Shown here in pieces: positions 1 through 7,921 of a stretch of DNA of 64,000 nucleotides. Origin of the DNA: Microbacteriaceae bacterium PS02066 (GTDB lineage Bacteria > Actinomycetota > Actinomycetes > Actinomycetales > Microbacteriaceae); contig JASCPH010000004.1 of assembly GCA_029959545.1 (NCBI GenBank), positions 1-64,000 of the forward strand. The letters run 5' to 3'. The translations under genes were made by a program, and so were the position numbers. Position 1 is the stretch's first letter. Every line of letters begins with the position of its first letter. The notes beneath the pieces are model-generated. The model was not told the origin of the DNA. It saw only the letters and a list, made by a program, of their open reading frames with translations, and did not search any database.

Positions 1-1050
1 CGCCGTGCCGCCGTCGAAGCCACACCCCCCCGTCGACCCACGCCGACCCCCAAACCGAAGCCGGCGCGCGCCAACACACCCAAACCCCCGCGCATGCCGA
101 AGGAGGCGCCGGCGCCGGCGCCGACCGCACGGCCTCGCCCGTCGACGCCGCGGCCGCGCACCCATCCCGGCTACCAGTGGCTCGACAAGGCACGCAGCGA
201 CGCCGAGAAGCTCCCCGCAGAGCTCGCCAGCGCGTTCTCAGAGGCACTCGACGGCTACGAAGCGGACCTCGATCGTCACGTCGACGAGCTCGAGCAGTGG
301 CGCAAAGACCACCGAGAGCTGCGCGGCCAGCTGCGCGCCGCGGCCGAGACCCTCAAGACGGCCACCATCGCCGCCGGCACCGGCCTCTCCGTCGGAGGGG
401 TGATCGAGAGAGCGCTGCAGGAGGCAACCCTGCGGCACCAGTCCGCCGTCGACGCCCTCGCAGACCACGATCGCCCTTCCCCACCGGCCAGGCCACGCAC
501 ACCGCGACTTCGGACCGCGCGTGCTGCCCGAACCTCGCAGCCGAGGCAGCTGCAGCCGCACGGCACCAACGCATGCCGAGCGCGCGGCTGCGACCGCCCC
601 GAGTGCATCGAAGCCGGCCGCGAGTATCACCGGCAGTGGATGGCGAACCGGAAGGCGCAGAGCATCCCGCTCGAGCACCACGGGACCGCCTACGGCTACC
701 AGCTCGGCTGCAAGGACCGCGACCACTGCCCCGCGGAGATCTCGTGCGCCGATGCGTCACTGGCTGAGGAACGGCGCCGACGCCGGGAGGCCGGCATCGC
801 CCCGCAGGCCCCGCGCGTGCCCGCCGAGCCGATCCGACAGCACGTCCGCCAGCTCATGGCATCCGGCATGACCGTCCTCGAGATCGCCGACCAGGCACAG
901 GTGTCCAAGACCGGCGTGAAGATCCTCCTCTACGGCCGCTCAGGCACCCGCAAAGGAGAGCTGCCCCGCGAGATCGAAGCAGAGAAAGCACGACGACTGC
1001 TCGCCCTGCAGCCGACTACCGCAGCCACGAAGTTCGCCCGCTCCGCCTGA
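1..1050 (+). CDS. Hypothetical protein with Cys-rich motifs and C-terminal HTH-like segment (5' partial)
   Basis: The frame is open from base 1, so the gene probably begins upstream of the window; the first internal ATG is at 94 but lies in a Pro/Lys-rich stretch without a clear ribosome site. A charged, probably coiled segment follows (about 200-400), then a cysteine cluster (CRARGCDRPECIEAG, about 572-616) and a second one with HGTAYGYQLGC (about 681-714). The C-terminal part (about 866-935) looks like a resolvase-type helix-turn-helix (VLEIADQAQVSKTGVKILLYG region). No family recognised. The HGTxxGYxLGC element recurs in the 27737-27979 protein of the same backbone, suggesting a shared zinc-ribbon-like module. 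It is followed 22 nt later by the next gene in the same direction. Confidence 0.6.
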   Translation, partial: RRAAVEATPPRRPTPTPKPKPARANTPKPPRMPKEAPAPAPTARPRPSTPRPRTHPGYQWLDKARSDAEKLPAELASAFSEALDGYEADLDRHVDELEQWRKDHRELRGQLRAAAETLKTATIAAGTGLSVGGVIERALQEATLRHQSAVDALADHDRPSPPARPRTPRLRTARAARTSQPRQLQPHGTNACRARGCDRPECIEAGREYHRQWMANRKAQSIPLEHHGTAYGYQLGCKDRDHCPAEISCADASLAEERRRRREAGIAPQAPRVPAEPIRQHVRQLMASGMTVLEIADQAQVSKTGVKILLYGRSGTRKGELPREIEAEKARRLLALQPTTAATKFARSA

Positions 1051-1072
1051 CACCAACATCAGGAAGGCCACC

Positions 1073-1336
1073 ATGAACGACCGCACCACACCTACCACCA
1101 CCATCACGATCCAAGTGCCCAGCACCGCACCCGAGGACGTGATCTCACGAGTCACCGCGCTCGGCGCGGAGCTCGGCGCCCAAGGCGGAATCGACCAGGT
1201 GCTCCTCGAGCTCGTGCGCACCTGTCACGTCTGCGGCTGCACCGACGAGCGAGCATGCTTCGGCGGCTGCTGGTGGGTCAACGACGACGGCACCCCCGAC
1301 CTCTGCTCGAGCTGCGAGGACAGGCCCCACCAATGA
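1073..1336 (+). CDS. Small Cys-rich putative zinc-binding protein
   Basis: 87 residues. The N-terminal half is Thr/Pro-rich then helical; the C-terminal half carries six regularly placed cysteines (CHVCGCTDERACFGGCWW then LCSSC), a pattern typical of small phage and plasmid zinc-binding proteins. Start is ATG 1073, preceded by AGGAAGG (about 1061). Its stop overlaps the next start as ATGA (1333-1336), so the two are probably translationally coupled. The function is unknown; DNA or RNA binding is a guess from the Cys pattern. Confidence 0.6.
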   Translation: MNDRTTPTTTITIQVPSTAPEDVISRVTALGAELGAQGGIDQVLLELVRTCHVCGCTDERACFGGCWWVNDDGTPDLCSSCEDRPHQ

Positions 1337-1524
1337 CACAGGAAAGCACCGCCCGAACCTGCCTTGCCACCGCCACAGGGCAACGCGGCTACTGCGGACG
1401 CAAGACGTCATCGGCAGCCACCACGATCGCCGACGTGACCTGCAAAGACTGCGGCGCAGCCGTGCGTGCAGACCAGCAAGCCGGCATCCTCACCCCCGAG
1501 CTGACCGCGGCGATCGCATGCTGA
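1333..1524 (+). CDS. Small Cys-containing hypothetical protein
   Basis: 63 residues starting at ATG 1333, which overlaps the upstream stop (ATGA). It contains C-x(10)-C and a C-x2-C pair (CKDC), suggesting a small metal-binding fold. It overlaps the next gene by 7 nt (1518-1524), so it belongs to the same operon-like run. No known family recognised. A longer reading of this frame from 1255 exists but would overlap the upstream gene extensively, so the coupled ATG is preferred. Confidence 0.5.
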   Translation: MTQESTARTCLATATGQRGYCGRKTSSAATTIADVTCKDCGAAVRADQQAGILTPELTAAIAC

Positions 1525-1958
1525 CCGCCAGCTGGTCATCATGGACTCCCGGACGCCCAGGAGGCGCGCTGCGCGGCGTCATCGACGACGTCGCCGACAA
1601 AGACACCCACCAGTCCGGCGAACGAGTGTGGCGCTGCGCCCACCATCACACCACCGAGGCCGACGCCACGCGATGCGCCACCACCGAGCTCAAGCGCCGC
1701 CAGAACGCCCGGCCGCTGAACTGGTCCCAACGAGTCACCATGCGGATGATCGCCGATGGCCGATCACTCTCCGGCGGCGCCAGCTACCTCGACACGACAG
1801 GCCTGGGGATCCCCGGCGGCACCATCCAGTCCCTCCGCAGGCGAGGACTGATCGAACGCTACTCGTGGGTCGAACCCGGCTGGGTGCTCACGAAAGTCGG
1901 CGTCGACGCCATCAACAGCGGCGCGTGCGACGAACCCGACAGCGGCCCCGACGACTGA
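1518..1958 (+). CDS. Hypothetical protein, winged-helix-like C-terminus
   Basis: 146 residues from ATG 1518. The middle has a Cys/His cluster (WRCAHHHTTEADATRC). The second half, around GIPGGTIQSLRRRGLIE followed by GWVLTKVGVDAI, resembles a winged helix of the kind seen in small phage regulators, where a recognition helix is followed by a hairpin and a 'lTxxGxxai' tail. Overlaps the preceding gene by 7 nt. It is the last gene of the 1-1958 run; a promoter-like repeat starts 25 nt downstream. DNA binding is inferred only. Confidence 0.5.
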   Translation: MLTASWSSWTPGRPGGALRGVIDDVADKDTHQSGERVWRCAHHHTTEADATRCATTELKRRQNARPLNWSQRVTMRMIADGRSLSGGASYLDTTGLGIPGGTIQSLRRRGLIERYSWVEPGWVLTKVGVDAINSGACDEPDSGPDD

Positions 1959-1982
1959 CCGCACCGACCTCCACAACCCGGA

Positions 1983-2016
1983 TGTCCGCGAACACCCCCA
2001 ACATCGGCCTATACCC
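1983..2016 (+). promoter_or_regulatory. Repeated promoter-like element B, copy 1
   Basis: The block TGTCCGCGAACACCCCCAAC, three variable bases, then GGCCTATACCC occurs here and at 3583 and 26275. TATACC (2010-2015) would serve as -10. Copies 2 and 3 sit directly after a terminator hairpin and 20-30 nt before a gene. This copy instead precedes a palindrome-type promoter by about 60 bp, giving tandem promoters. Promoter function is inferred from placement and conservation. Confidence 0.5.
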
Positions 2017-2052
2017 AGCAAGAAGGGCCTGCAGCAACACCATGCACGGGGG

Positions 2053-2101
2053 TTCCCCCACCGGGCATGCAGGCGTATAGTCAGTGAATGTCACATTCAC
2101 T
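2053..2101 (+). promoter_or_regulatory. Promoter with 19-bp palindrome, copy 1
   Basis: TATAGT (2076-2081) is a good -10; the -35 position (TTCCCC, 2053-2058) is weak. Two bases after the -10 comes the palindrome AGTGAATGTCACATTCACT (2083-2101). The same 17-bp core follows a -10 box at 5190, 25309 and 59819. Because the palindrome straddles the expected transcription start, a repressor operator or a conserved mRNA 5' end (GUCACAUUCAC) are both possible. Confidence 0.7.
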
Positions 2102-2122
2102 GTTCGATTGAGGAGAAACGCC

Positions 2123-2422
2123 ATGACCATCACCCAGACCGCCGCCCCCACGGGCACCGCGGTCACCATCACAGGAACCATCCGCACCCCGCTCACCCTC
2201 GTCCGCCGCCTCCCCGACCGCCGAGCACGAGTAGGGTTCCGCGTCGACACCGACGCCGGCCCCTACAACGTCCACGCCAACGGCGCCCTCGCCGAGCTGC
2301 TCCGACTGACAACGCACCGCGGGGACCGCGTCACCGTCCACGCCCCCGCCGCCACGTTCAGCCACCCTGACCAGACCATCCCCGACCTCGAAGCCGACAG
2401 CGTCGAACTCGACCTCCACTGA
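2123..2422 (+). CDS. Hypothetical protein of palindrome-promoter operon
   Basis: 99 residues. ATG 2123 is chosen because GAGGAG lies 7-8 nt upstream; an in-frame ATG at 2084 lies inside the palindrome/transcription start and is rejected. Thr-rich N-terminus, then alternating strand-like segments (VTITGTIRTP, RARVGFRVDTDAG, GDRVTVHAPA), consistent with a small beta-rich fold. It is the first gene after a palindrome promoter and heads a run to 3528. No family recognised. Confidence 0.6.
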   Translation: MTITQTAAPTGTAVTITGTIRTPLTLVRRLPDRRARVGFRVDTDAGPYNVHANGALAELLRLTTHRGDRVTVHAPAATFSHPDQTIPDLEADSVELDLH

Positions 2423-2467
2423 CCCGCGACGAAGATGGACACCACCGACGCACTACCAGGGAGCACC

Positions 2468-2689
2468 ATGACCCGCATCTTCCACGTCAACGGCAAGCCC
2501 GTCGACGTCACCGACGCCGCGGCCGTCCAGGCACTCACCCCGGACGAGTACGCCGACCTGCTCACGCAGACCCTCAACGACACCGACGCGAACGACACCG
2601 AGATCATCGGACTGCGCCAGGACCAGCCGCCCACCGGCACAGGGTTCATCATCATGAATCCGCCCACAGAGGAGGCCGAGCATGCCTAA
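2468..2689 (+). CDS. Hypothetical small acidic protein
   Basis: 73 residues. ATG 2468 follows CAGGGAGCACC, a reasonable ribosome site; an upstream in-frame ATG at 2435 has no better site. The protein starts MTRIFHVNGKPVDVTDAAAV, then a helical acidic region. Its end overlaps the following start by 8 nt. No recognised domain. Confidence 0.55.
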   Translation: MTRIFHVNGKPVDVTDAAAVQALTPDEYADLLTQTLNDTDANDTEIIGLRQDQPPTGTGFIIMNPPTEEAEHA

Positions 2690-3122
2690 CCCCGCCCCCA
2701 CCACGACCGGCACCGACAGCTCCCTCCTTACCCCCATCCAGCGCCAACGCGCACTCACCCTCTCCGACGCACTCTGGCGCCTCCGCACCGGCCAGCACGA
2801 CGCCGGCGACGACATCACCCTGACCATCCCCGCACCCGCCATCGAAGGCATCGAGAAGATCCTGTTCGCCCTCGCCGAAGGGGATCTGCGGTTCGCGTCC
2901 GTGCGGGCCGGTCAGCTGATGGATGGTGTCAGCGCGGCGCTGCGCGATCGCGCAGTGGGGGAGCAGTGGCGGGCGGCGTTCGATCACGCCCGCCAGGACG
3001 GACACAACGAGGCCGAGGCGCGTGAGTTCGCCGACGAGTACGCCGCCTACGTGGAGGACCGGCAGTACGAGCTGCGCGACCCCGACCTGCCGATCCCCTC
3101 ACCGAGCGAGTACACCCGATGA
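2682..3122 (+). CDS. Hypothetical helical protein
   Basis: 146 residues from ATG 2682, which overlaps the previous gene (2689). Mostly helical and charged: a central stretch ending LRFASVRAGQLMDGVSAALRD and a C-terminal acidic helix (EAEAREFADEYAAYVED). Stop overlaps the next start as ATGA. No family recognised; its place in a run of overlapping small genes suggests a mobile-element accessory protein. Confidence 0.55.
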   Translation: MPNPAPTTTGTDSSLLTPIQRQRALTLSDALWRLRTGQHDAGDDITLTIPAPAIEGIEKILFALAEGDLRFASVRAGQLMDGVSAALRDRAVGEQWRAAFDHARQDGHNEAEAREFADEYAAYVEDRQYELRDPDLPIPSPSEYTR

Positions 3123-3403
3123 CCGGGGCTGCGCCGTCGTCCGTCACTCTGGATGTGCGCGCGACGATCGTGCGAATACTCCAGCAGCACACCGACGAGC
3201 CTGACGAAGAGGCAGGTTTCATCGCCGACGACATCATGGACGCGCTGAACCTGGGCAGTGAGCTCACGGTCGCCGTCCCGAGGCCGCGGCGCCGCGGCGA
3301 GCATGAGTGGCCGTGCGCGCTGTTCTACACCGGCAATTGGAAAGGCCAGCAGCCACGCGCCCGATGCAGCTGCCCGCCGGTAGCGGATGGGTCCGTGTCA
3401 TGA
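3119..3403 (+). CDS. Hypothetical small protein
   Basis: 94 residues from ATG 3119 (ATGA overlap with the upstream stop). The N-terminal half reads like a short helix pair (ATIVRILQQHTDEPDEEAG); the C-terminal part contains WPCALFYTGNWKG and a CSCPP motif. It overlaps the next gene by ATGA (3400-3403). Function unknown. Confidence 0.5.
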   Translation: MTGAAPSSVTLDVRATIVRILQQHTDEPDEEAGFIADDIMDALNLGSELTVAVPRPRRRGEHEWPCALFYTGNWKGQQPRARCSCPPVADGSVS

Positions 3404-3528
3404 AGGATCCACGCCAGCTCTCGCAGGCCGAGCTCGACGAGTACCTCGACCAGCTCATCAATGAGGGGAACGATGACAGCCCCGAGTTCCACCGCGCGTA
3501 CCAGGTCTGGGAGGAGCTCAACGGCTGA
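3400..3528 (+). CDS. Very small acidic hypothetical protein
   Basis: 42 residues from ATG 3400, coupled to the upstream stop by ATGA. Sequence is acidic and helical (QLSQAELDEYLDQLINEG). A longer frame from 3307 would lie wholly within the preceding gene. Followed within 25 nt by a strong terminator hairpin, so this is probably the last gene of the run that begins at 2123. Confidence 0.5.
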   Translation: MKDPRQLSQAELDEYLDQLINEGNDDSPEFHRAYQVWEELNG

Positions 3529-3552
3529 CCCAGACCTCGACCGCACTCCTCG

Positions 3553-3580
3553 GGGCCCCGCTCACCGGCGGGGCCCGATT
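3553..3580 (+). terminator. Rho-independent-type terminator
   Basis: Perfect 9-bp stem GGGCCCCGC (3553-3561) / GCGGGGCCC (3568-3576) with loop TCACCG, followed by GATTTCT. It ends the 2123-3528 run and directly precedes promoter-like element B copy 2. Confidence 0.7.
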
Positions 3581-3582
3581 TC

Positions 3583-3616
3583 TGTCCGCGAACACCCCCA
3601 ACACCGGCCTATACCC
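3583..3616 (+). promoter_or_regulatory. Repeated promoter-like element B, copy 2
   Basis: Same 20-base block TGTCCGCGAACACCCCCAAC as at 1983 and 26275, followed by ACCGGCCTATACCC. TATACC at 3610-3615 would be the -10. It lies between a terminator and the start at 3638, so it most likely drives that gene. Confidence 0.55.
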
Positions 3617-3637
3617 AGCAGACGAACGGGAGAGGCC

Positions 3638-5041
3638 ATGTGCGACGACATCGACCACGGAGGGCGACGGTGCCCGTCGTCGACAGCCGCAGGGCAGCGG
3701 CGTCGGCGTGCGGAGAAGCGTGAGCAGAACGCCGAGAAGCAGCTCGAGGCCTTCATCGGGGCAACCCCGTTCCGGCCGGTCTCTGGCGAGCTGATGCGAA
3801 TGAGCTCCCGCCCCAGCTACTACGACACCGACGAGTGGATCGAGTACGAAGACACCCTCCGCGCCGCCGCGGAACGCCACGGCATCGAGATCTCGGAACT
3901 GCAGCACGCAGACGGGCTCTGGGAAGGCGCATCTGAACCAGCCGGCGCCTACATCGTCCGTGCGGACAGCTTCGAGCAGGTCACCGACTGGGCGGGAGAG
4001 CTCGCAGGACGGTATGAGCAGGACAGCATCATGGCCGGGTACTTCGACCCGGACGGACCTGACCGGGTTTACAGCTTCGCCGCCGACACCGGCTCGCAGC
4101 TGCAAGTCCAGGAGACTCTCGACATCCTCCGCGCCGCCGGCGCACCAGGTGGCAGGCTCTACGACGGCAAGCTCGAGATCGCCGAACCCGCCGAGTACCC
4201 GCTGCCGGCATCCGCCGTGAACGCGATCGCCGCACGTCTCGGCACGTCGCCCACCTTCGCTCGAGCGCACGTCGCGTTCGTGCCAGGCACCGACAGCTAC
4301 CAGCGCCACCAGCCCATCAAGGAGATCCAATCGCTCAGAGAGCGATACGCCGACGCGCACGGGTTCCCGCAACGCAAACCCATCCCCCGGCTGACCGAGC
4401 TCGACGACATCGCTGCAGCGCGAGCCTACGCGGCCGCAGCGCACGAACCCACCCACCCACAGGTCGCCCGGTCTTACCGAAGCCTGCGCCAGCACATCGG
4501 CGCGCAGTGGGACATGCTCACGGAAGCCGGCTACACCTTCGAGCCCTGGCACGGAGAGGCCGAGCAGCCCTATGCCGACTCCGCCGCGATGCTCGACGAT
4601 CTGCGACAGAACAAGCATCTGTTCTACTTCCGCACCGAGGTCTCGCAGCACACCGAAGGCGCTCTACCGCCGGACCACCCGATGGCACGCACCGTGACCG
4701 TCACCCTCCCCTCGGGAGAGCGCGCGCCGATGCTCGCCAACGACGTGTTCCGCGCTGTCCACGACGCAATCGCCCACAGTGAAGGGCACCAATTCGGCCC
4801 CTACGGGGAGAAGCGCGCCTGGTGGACGCACCGGGCATGTCTCCCCCGCGAAGCGCGACTCGCGCTGTGGTGCGAGACGCGCGCACAGAACTGCTGGACC
4901 AACGCTGGCCCACACATGACTGCTGAGACCGAGCCCGGACACCCGCGCCTCCTCCGCCGAGGAGAAGAGGGCTGGATCCCGTTGAGTGACCGTCCCTACG
5001 CGCAGCAGAAGTGCTGCCGCGTGGACACCGCGCTCCTCTAG
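3638..5041 (+). CDS. Large hypothetical protein with phage/plasmid polyvalent-type C-terminal domain
   Basis: 467 residues. ATG 3638 follows GGGAGAGG. The N-terminus is Cys-containing and basic (MCDDIDHGGRRCPSSTAAGQ). The last 120 residues hold VFRAVHDAIAHSEGHQFG, then GEKRAWWTHRACLP, then LALWCETRAQNCWTNAGPH. I associate the pattern FRAVHDxxxH…GE..AW..H…ET.AQN.W…GPH with a domain in large phage and plasmid polyvalent proteins; this is from memory and its activity is not known to me. The middle is mixed helix/strand. It is the only gene of its transcription unit, between element B copy 2 and the next palindrome promoter. Confidence is high that it is a gene, low for function. Confidence 0.65.
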   Translation: MCDDIDHGGRRCPSSTAAGQRRRRAEKREQNAEKQLEAFIGATPFRPVSGELMRMSSRPSYYDTDEWIEYEDTLRAAAERHGIEISELQHADGLWEGASEPAGAYIVRADSFEQVTDWAGELAGRYEQDSIMAGYFDPDGPDRVYSFAADTGSQLQVQETLDILRAAGAPGGRLYDGKLEIAEPAEYPLPASAVNAIAARLGTSPTFARAHVAFVPGTDSYQRHQPIKEIQSLRERYADAHGFPQRKPIPRLTELDDIAAARAYAAAAHEPTHPQVARSYRSLRQHIGAQWDMLTEAGYTFEPWHGEAEQPYADSAAMLDDLRQNKHLFYFRTEVSQHTEGALPPDHPMARTVTVTLPSGERAPMLANDVFRAVHDAIAHSEGHQFGPYGEKRAWWTHRACLPREARLALWCETRAQNCWTNAGPHMTAETEPGHPRLLRRGEEGWIPLSDRPYAQQKCCRVDTALL

Positions 5042-5158
5042 CGCGTCAGAGACCTCGGGCGATCTCGTGCGCCAGCGCCGAGGGGAACACCTCATAGTCG
5101 TCTGTACCGACCGCGAGGATCCTCACGGTCGCATCCTCCTCGAGGAAAGCGGCATCGG

Positions 5159-5207
5159 TTGACGCGCGTCGCCGATCAGCCTAGCATCAGTGAATGTCAC
5201 ATTCACT
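5159..5207 (+). promoter_or_regulatory. Promoter with 19-bp palindrome, copy 2
   Basis: TTGACG (5159-5164), 17-bp spacer, TAGCAT (5182-5187), then 1-2 nt and the palindrome AGTGAATGTCACATTCACT (5189-5207). The expected start falls at about 5194-5196, so the mRNA should begin near GUCACAUUCAC. The leader continues to CTGAGGAGGA (5218-5227) just before the DUF3846 start. Confidence 0.75.
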
Positions 5208-5231
5208 AGTGTTCGATCTGAGGAGGACACC

Positions 5232-5555
5232 ATGACCACCGTCATCAAGATCACGCCTGCCGGCGAGGTCAGCACCATCGACGTCGACGAGCTCGCCGAC
5301 TATCAGCAGGAAGTCGGCGGGTGGATCGCAGAGCTGCGCCTGACCAACGGGCACGCTCTACTCGTCGACGAGGATGCGGGCATCAAGAGCACCGAGCCCA
5401 ACCTGCTCGCGTCGCTCTACCTGACCCAGCACGGCCGCGGCACCCTGCTGTTCAGCAACGCGCTTATCGTCGGGCTGCAAGCCAGAAGCGGCGAGTGGAC
5501 CGACGTCGCCCCCGACGTCGACGAGCAGCTGCGCGCGATCGCCGCCCAGATCTGA
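5232..5555 (+). CDS. DUF3846 family protein
   Basis: 107 residues from ATG 5232, placed 5 nt after TGAGGAGGA; an upstream in-frame ATG at 5190 lies in the palindrome and is rejected. The sequence (start VIKITPAGEVSTIDVDELAD, then VGGWIAELRLTNGHALLVDE and NLLASLYL) matches my memory of DUF3846 proteins, which are common on actinobacterial plasmids and phages and have no established function. It is the first gene after palindrome promoter copy 2 and is followed at 5559 by the Mom-like gene, so the two are probably co-transcribed. Confidence 0.7.
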   Translation: MTTVIKITPAGEVSTIDVDELADYQQEVGGWIAELRLTNGHALLVDEDAGIKSTEPNLLASLYLTQHGRGTLLFSNALIVGLQARSGEWTDVAPDVDEQLRAIAAQI

Positions 5556-5558
5556 CCA

Positions 5559-6512
5559 ATGAGCACCCAGACAGCTCGGCCGGCACTCGCGCCGGCCGAG
5601 CCGCACCACTCCCCCGCGAGCGACTACTGCCAGCGCTGGTCCCGAGGCTCGCACTCGTGGCGCCACGCCTCCGAAGGTGGCTTCGATCCCCGGCTGTACC
5701 GGGTCGCCCCGATCACCGAGGCCACCGCGCGAGCGTTCGTCATCGAGGAGCACTACGCCGCATCCTTCCCCGCGGCACGCTTCTCGATCGGACTCCTCAC
5801 CCGTGACGACCGCTTCCCCATCAACGGAGCCATCGTCGACGGAATGGCTCTCGTCGGCGTCGCCACCTTCTCCACTCCCATGACCCGCGGCGTGCTCTCC
5901 TCCGTGTTCAGCACGCTCGAGCCCTACGAGCAAAGCATCGAGCTGGGCCGATTCGTCCTCACAGATACGCCGGCGAACGCCGAGTCCTGGTTTCTCGCCC
6001 GCGCCTTCCGTCACGCCTACGACCGCGGCATCCGCGGTGTCGTCTCCTTCGCAGATCCCATGCCTCGTCGTCGACTGATCACCGAGACTCTCGACGACGG
6101 CACCACCGTTGACCGCATCGAGCAGCTCAGCCCCGGCCACGTCGGAACCATCTACCAGGCAAGCTCCGCGATTGCCCTCGGACGCAGCACCGCACGCACG
6201 CTGAACTATTACGCCCGCCGAGGAGTCGTGCTCTCCGAGCGTTCCCTGTCCAAGATCAGGGGGCAGGAGCGGGGAGCAGATGCCGCGGAGCGATTTCTGG
6301 TCTCCCTCGGCGCCCCCATCCGACGAGCCGGCCAAGACCCCCGGAGCTGGCTACGCGAGGCGCTGGCCGCGCTCGAGGTCACCAAGATCAGGCATCCAGG
6401 GAACTTCCGCTACGCCTTCCCGCTCGGCAGCAGCACCCAGCGCCGGCGCATACCGATCACGCTGCCTCGCACCGCGTACCCCAAGTCGGCCACCGACATT
6501 CTGCAGGGCTGA
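5559..6512 (+). CDS. Mom-like DNA modification protein (GNAT fold)
   Basis: 317 residues from ATG 5559. The block ELGRFVLTDTPANAESWF (about residues 128-145) and the GVATFSTPM strand before it match the Mom family. In phage Mu, Mom converts adenine to a methylcarbamoyl derivative and so protects DNA from restriction. The N-terminus (SDYCQRWSRGSHSWRH) and the C-terminal GNFRYAFPLG segment fit actinobacterial members as I remember them. It lies 3 nt after the DUF3846 gene under the palindrome promoter. Likely role: protecting element DNA from host restriction, alongside ArdC at 25353. The family call is by eye. About 185 bp without a gene follow before 6698. Confidence 0.6.
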   Translation: MSTQTARPALAPAEPHHSPASDYCQRWSRGSHSWRHASEGGFDPRLYRVAPITEATARAFVIEEHYAASFPAARFSIGLLTRDDRFPINGAIVDGMALVGVATFSTPMTRGVLSSVFSTLEPYEQSIELGRFVLTDTPANAESWFLARAFRHAYDRGIRGVVSFADPMPRRRLITETLDDGTTVDRIEQLSPGHVGTIYQASSAIALGRSTARTLNYYARRGVVLSERSLSKIRGQERGADAAERFLVSLGAPIRRAGQDPRSWLREALAALEVTKIRHPGNFRYAFPLGSSTQRRRIPITLPRTAYPKSATDILQG

Positions 6513-6697
6513 CCGCCTCCCGCTGGCCCGCTCAGAACCGGTTGTAGGAACCGCTCAGAGATGTCCACGACGACTCGACGAGACCGAGGAATCGCGGCTA
6601 AAGTGTCCGCGTCCAACGCGTGTGTCTACTCCTCGAGTTGTCCATCGCGGTTCGAGCTGACGACACCCGCCAGAAACATGTGCTCGCAGCTCATCGT

Positions 6698-7921
6698 TTA
6701 CAGAGTGGTGACGACGGTACCTGCTGGTTTGTACAGCACAGCCAAGGCGGTAACGCCGACGATGGCGAATCCGAGCAGCGCGCTAGCCGCGATGGGCAGT
6801 CCAATGACACCGAGCCAGCCCGCGATCGGGTAGCTAACCAGAAAGCAGCCGTGCGAAAGTGCGAATTGTGCGGTGTATACCAGGTTGCGGTTAGCGGGGG
6901 TGGACGCGTCGGCTAGAAGCCGTGACGAAGGGGTGTTAATCAGCGAGGTACTGGCACCGAGCAACGCCCAGGTGGCAAGCAGCATCCACCAGCCCTCTCC
7001 CGTGGTCGTGGCGATAATCGTCATCGCGATGGCCGCGATCAGACCCGAAACAAGCGTCCAGGCACCGATGCTCATGGCGCACAAGACACCGATGCGGTCG
7101 ACGATCCACGGGACGTTGAGGGCAATGATCAGGGAGCCGACCCCATACGCGCCGAGGGCGAGGGCGAGGGCGGTGTCATCCAGGTCGAACACGCCTTTGG
7201 TGTAGACGACGGAGTTGACCAGGACGATAGCGGTGCCGGCCGCGACGACCACGTTGGCGGCCATCAGGAAGCGGAGGCTGGGCGTGCGGGCGAACACGCG
7301 CAGCCCGGTTGGCAGCCGCTCCCAGAACGTGCCGGTGGACGCATCGGGTACGTGTGCGGGAAGGCGGGCGATGAGGACGAGGGTGGCGGAGGCGGCGAAG
7401 CCGACGGCGGTGCCCACGAACAGGTTGTTGTAGCTGATCACGGCAAGTAGGGCTGCGGCGATGACGGGGCTGAGGATCGAGTCGAGATCGTAGGCGAGGC
7501 GTGACAGCGCGAGGGCACGAGTGTACTGCTGGGGGTCGGGCAGCACGCTCGGGATGAGTGATTGGAAGGCGGGGGTGAAGGTCGCGGACGCGGACTGCAG
7601 CACGAACACGAGCACGTAGATCTGCCAGGTGTCCTGGACGAAGGGCAGGGTGAACGCGATCGCGAGTCGAACGGCGTCGGCGCCGACCAGAACGGCCTTC
7701 TTGGGGAGCCTGTCCACGAGCGCTGCAACCAGGGGTGCGACGCCGACGTAGGCGACCATCTTGATCGTCAACGCGGTGCCGAGCACCGATCCGGCGGCAT
7801 CTCCGGCGATCTCGAACGCGAGCAGTCCGAGGGCAACGGTGAGCAGGCCGGTGCCGACAAGGGCGATGACCTGGGCGAAGAACAGCGCCCGGTAGGTGCC
7901 GTTGCGTAAGACGGTGATCAT
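6698..7921 (-). CDS. MFS transporter
   Basis: 407 residues with about 12 hydrophobic segments, e.g. RALFFAQVIALVGTGLLTVALG at the start and LIIALNVPWIVDRIGVL near the middle. The general architecture is that of drug/metal:proton antiporters of the major facilitator superfamily. Its start (7921) overlaps the stop of the ArsR regulator as ATGA, so the pair is co-transcribed from upstream of 8298 and the substrate should be whatever the ArsR protein senses. The substrate cannot be deduced from sequence alone; metal or metalloid export is the contextual guess. Confidence 0.8.
   Translation of the reverse strand: MITVLRNGTYRALFFAQVIALVGTGLLTVALGLLAFEIAGDAAGSVLGTALTIKMVAYVGVAPLVAALVDRLPKKAVLVGADAVRLAIAFTLPFVQDTWQIYVLVFVLQSASATFTPAFQSLIPSVLPDPQQYTRALALSRLAYDLDSILSPVIAAALLAVISYNNLFVGTAVGFAASATLVLIARLPAHVPDASTGTFWERLPTGLRVFARTPSLRFLMAANVVVAAGTAIVLVNSVVYTKGVFDLDDTALALALGAYGVGSLIIALNVPWIVDRIGVLCAMSIGAWTLVSGLIAAIAMTIIATTTGEGWWMLLATWALLGASTSLINTPSSRLLADASTPANRNLVYTAQFALSHGCFLVSYPIAGWLGVIGLPIAASALLGFAIVGVTALAVLYKPAGTVVTTL

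Noticed and set aside
2041..2079. 12-codon leader peptide (MHGGSPTGHAGV) between two promoters
   Set aside because: No convincing ribosome site, no runs of a regulatory amino acid, and its end overlaps the next -10 box.
5042..5160. Minus-strand short frame with GAGGAGG before a GTG (about 26 codons)
   Set aside because: Too short, no family, flanked by a stop just upstream; may be a gene relic but cannot be supported.
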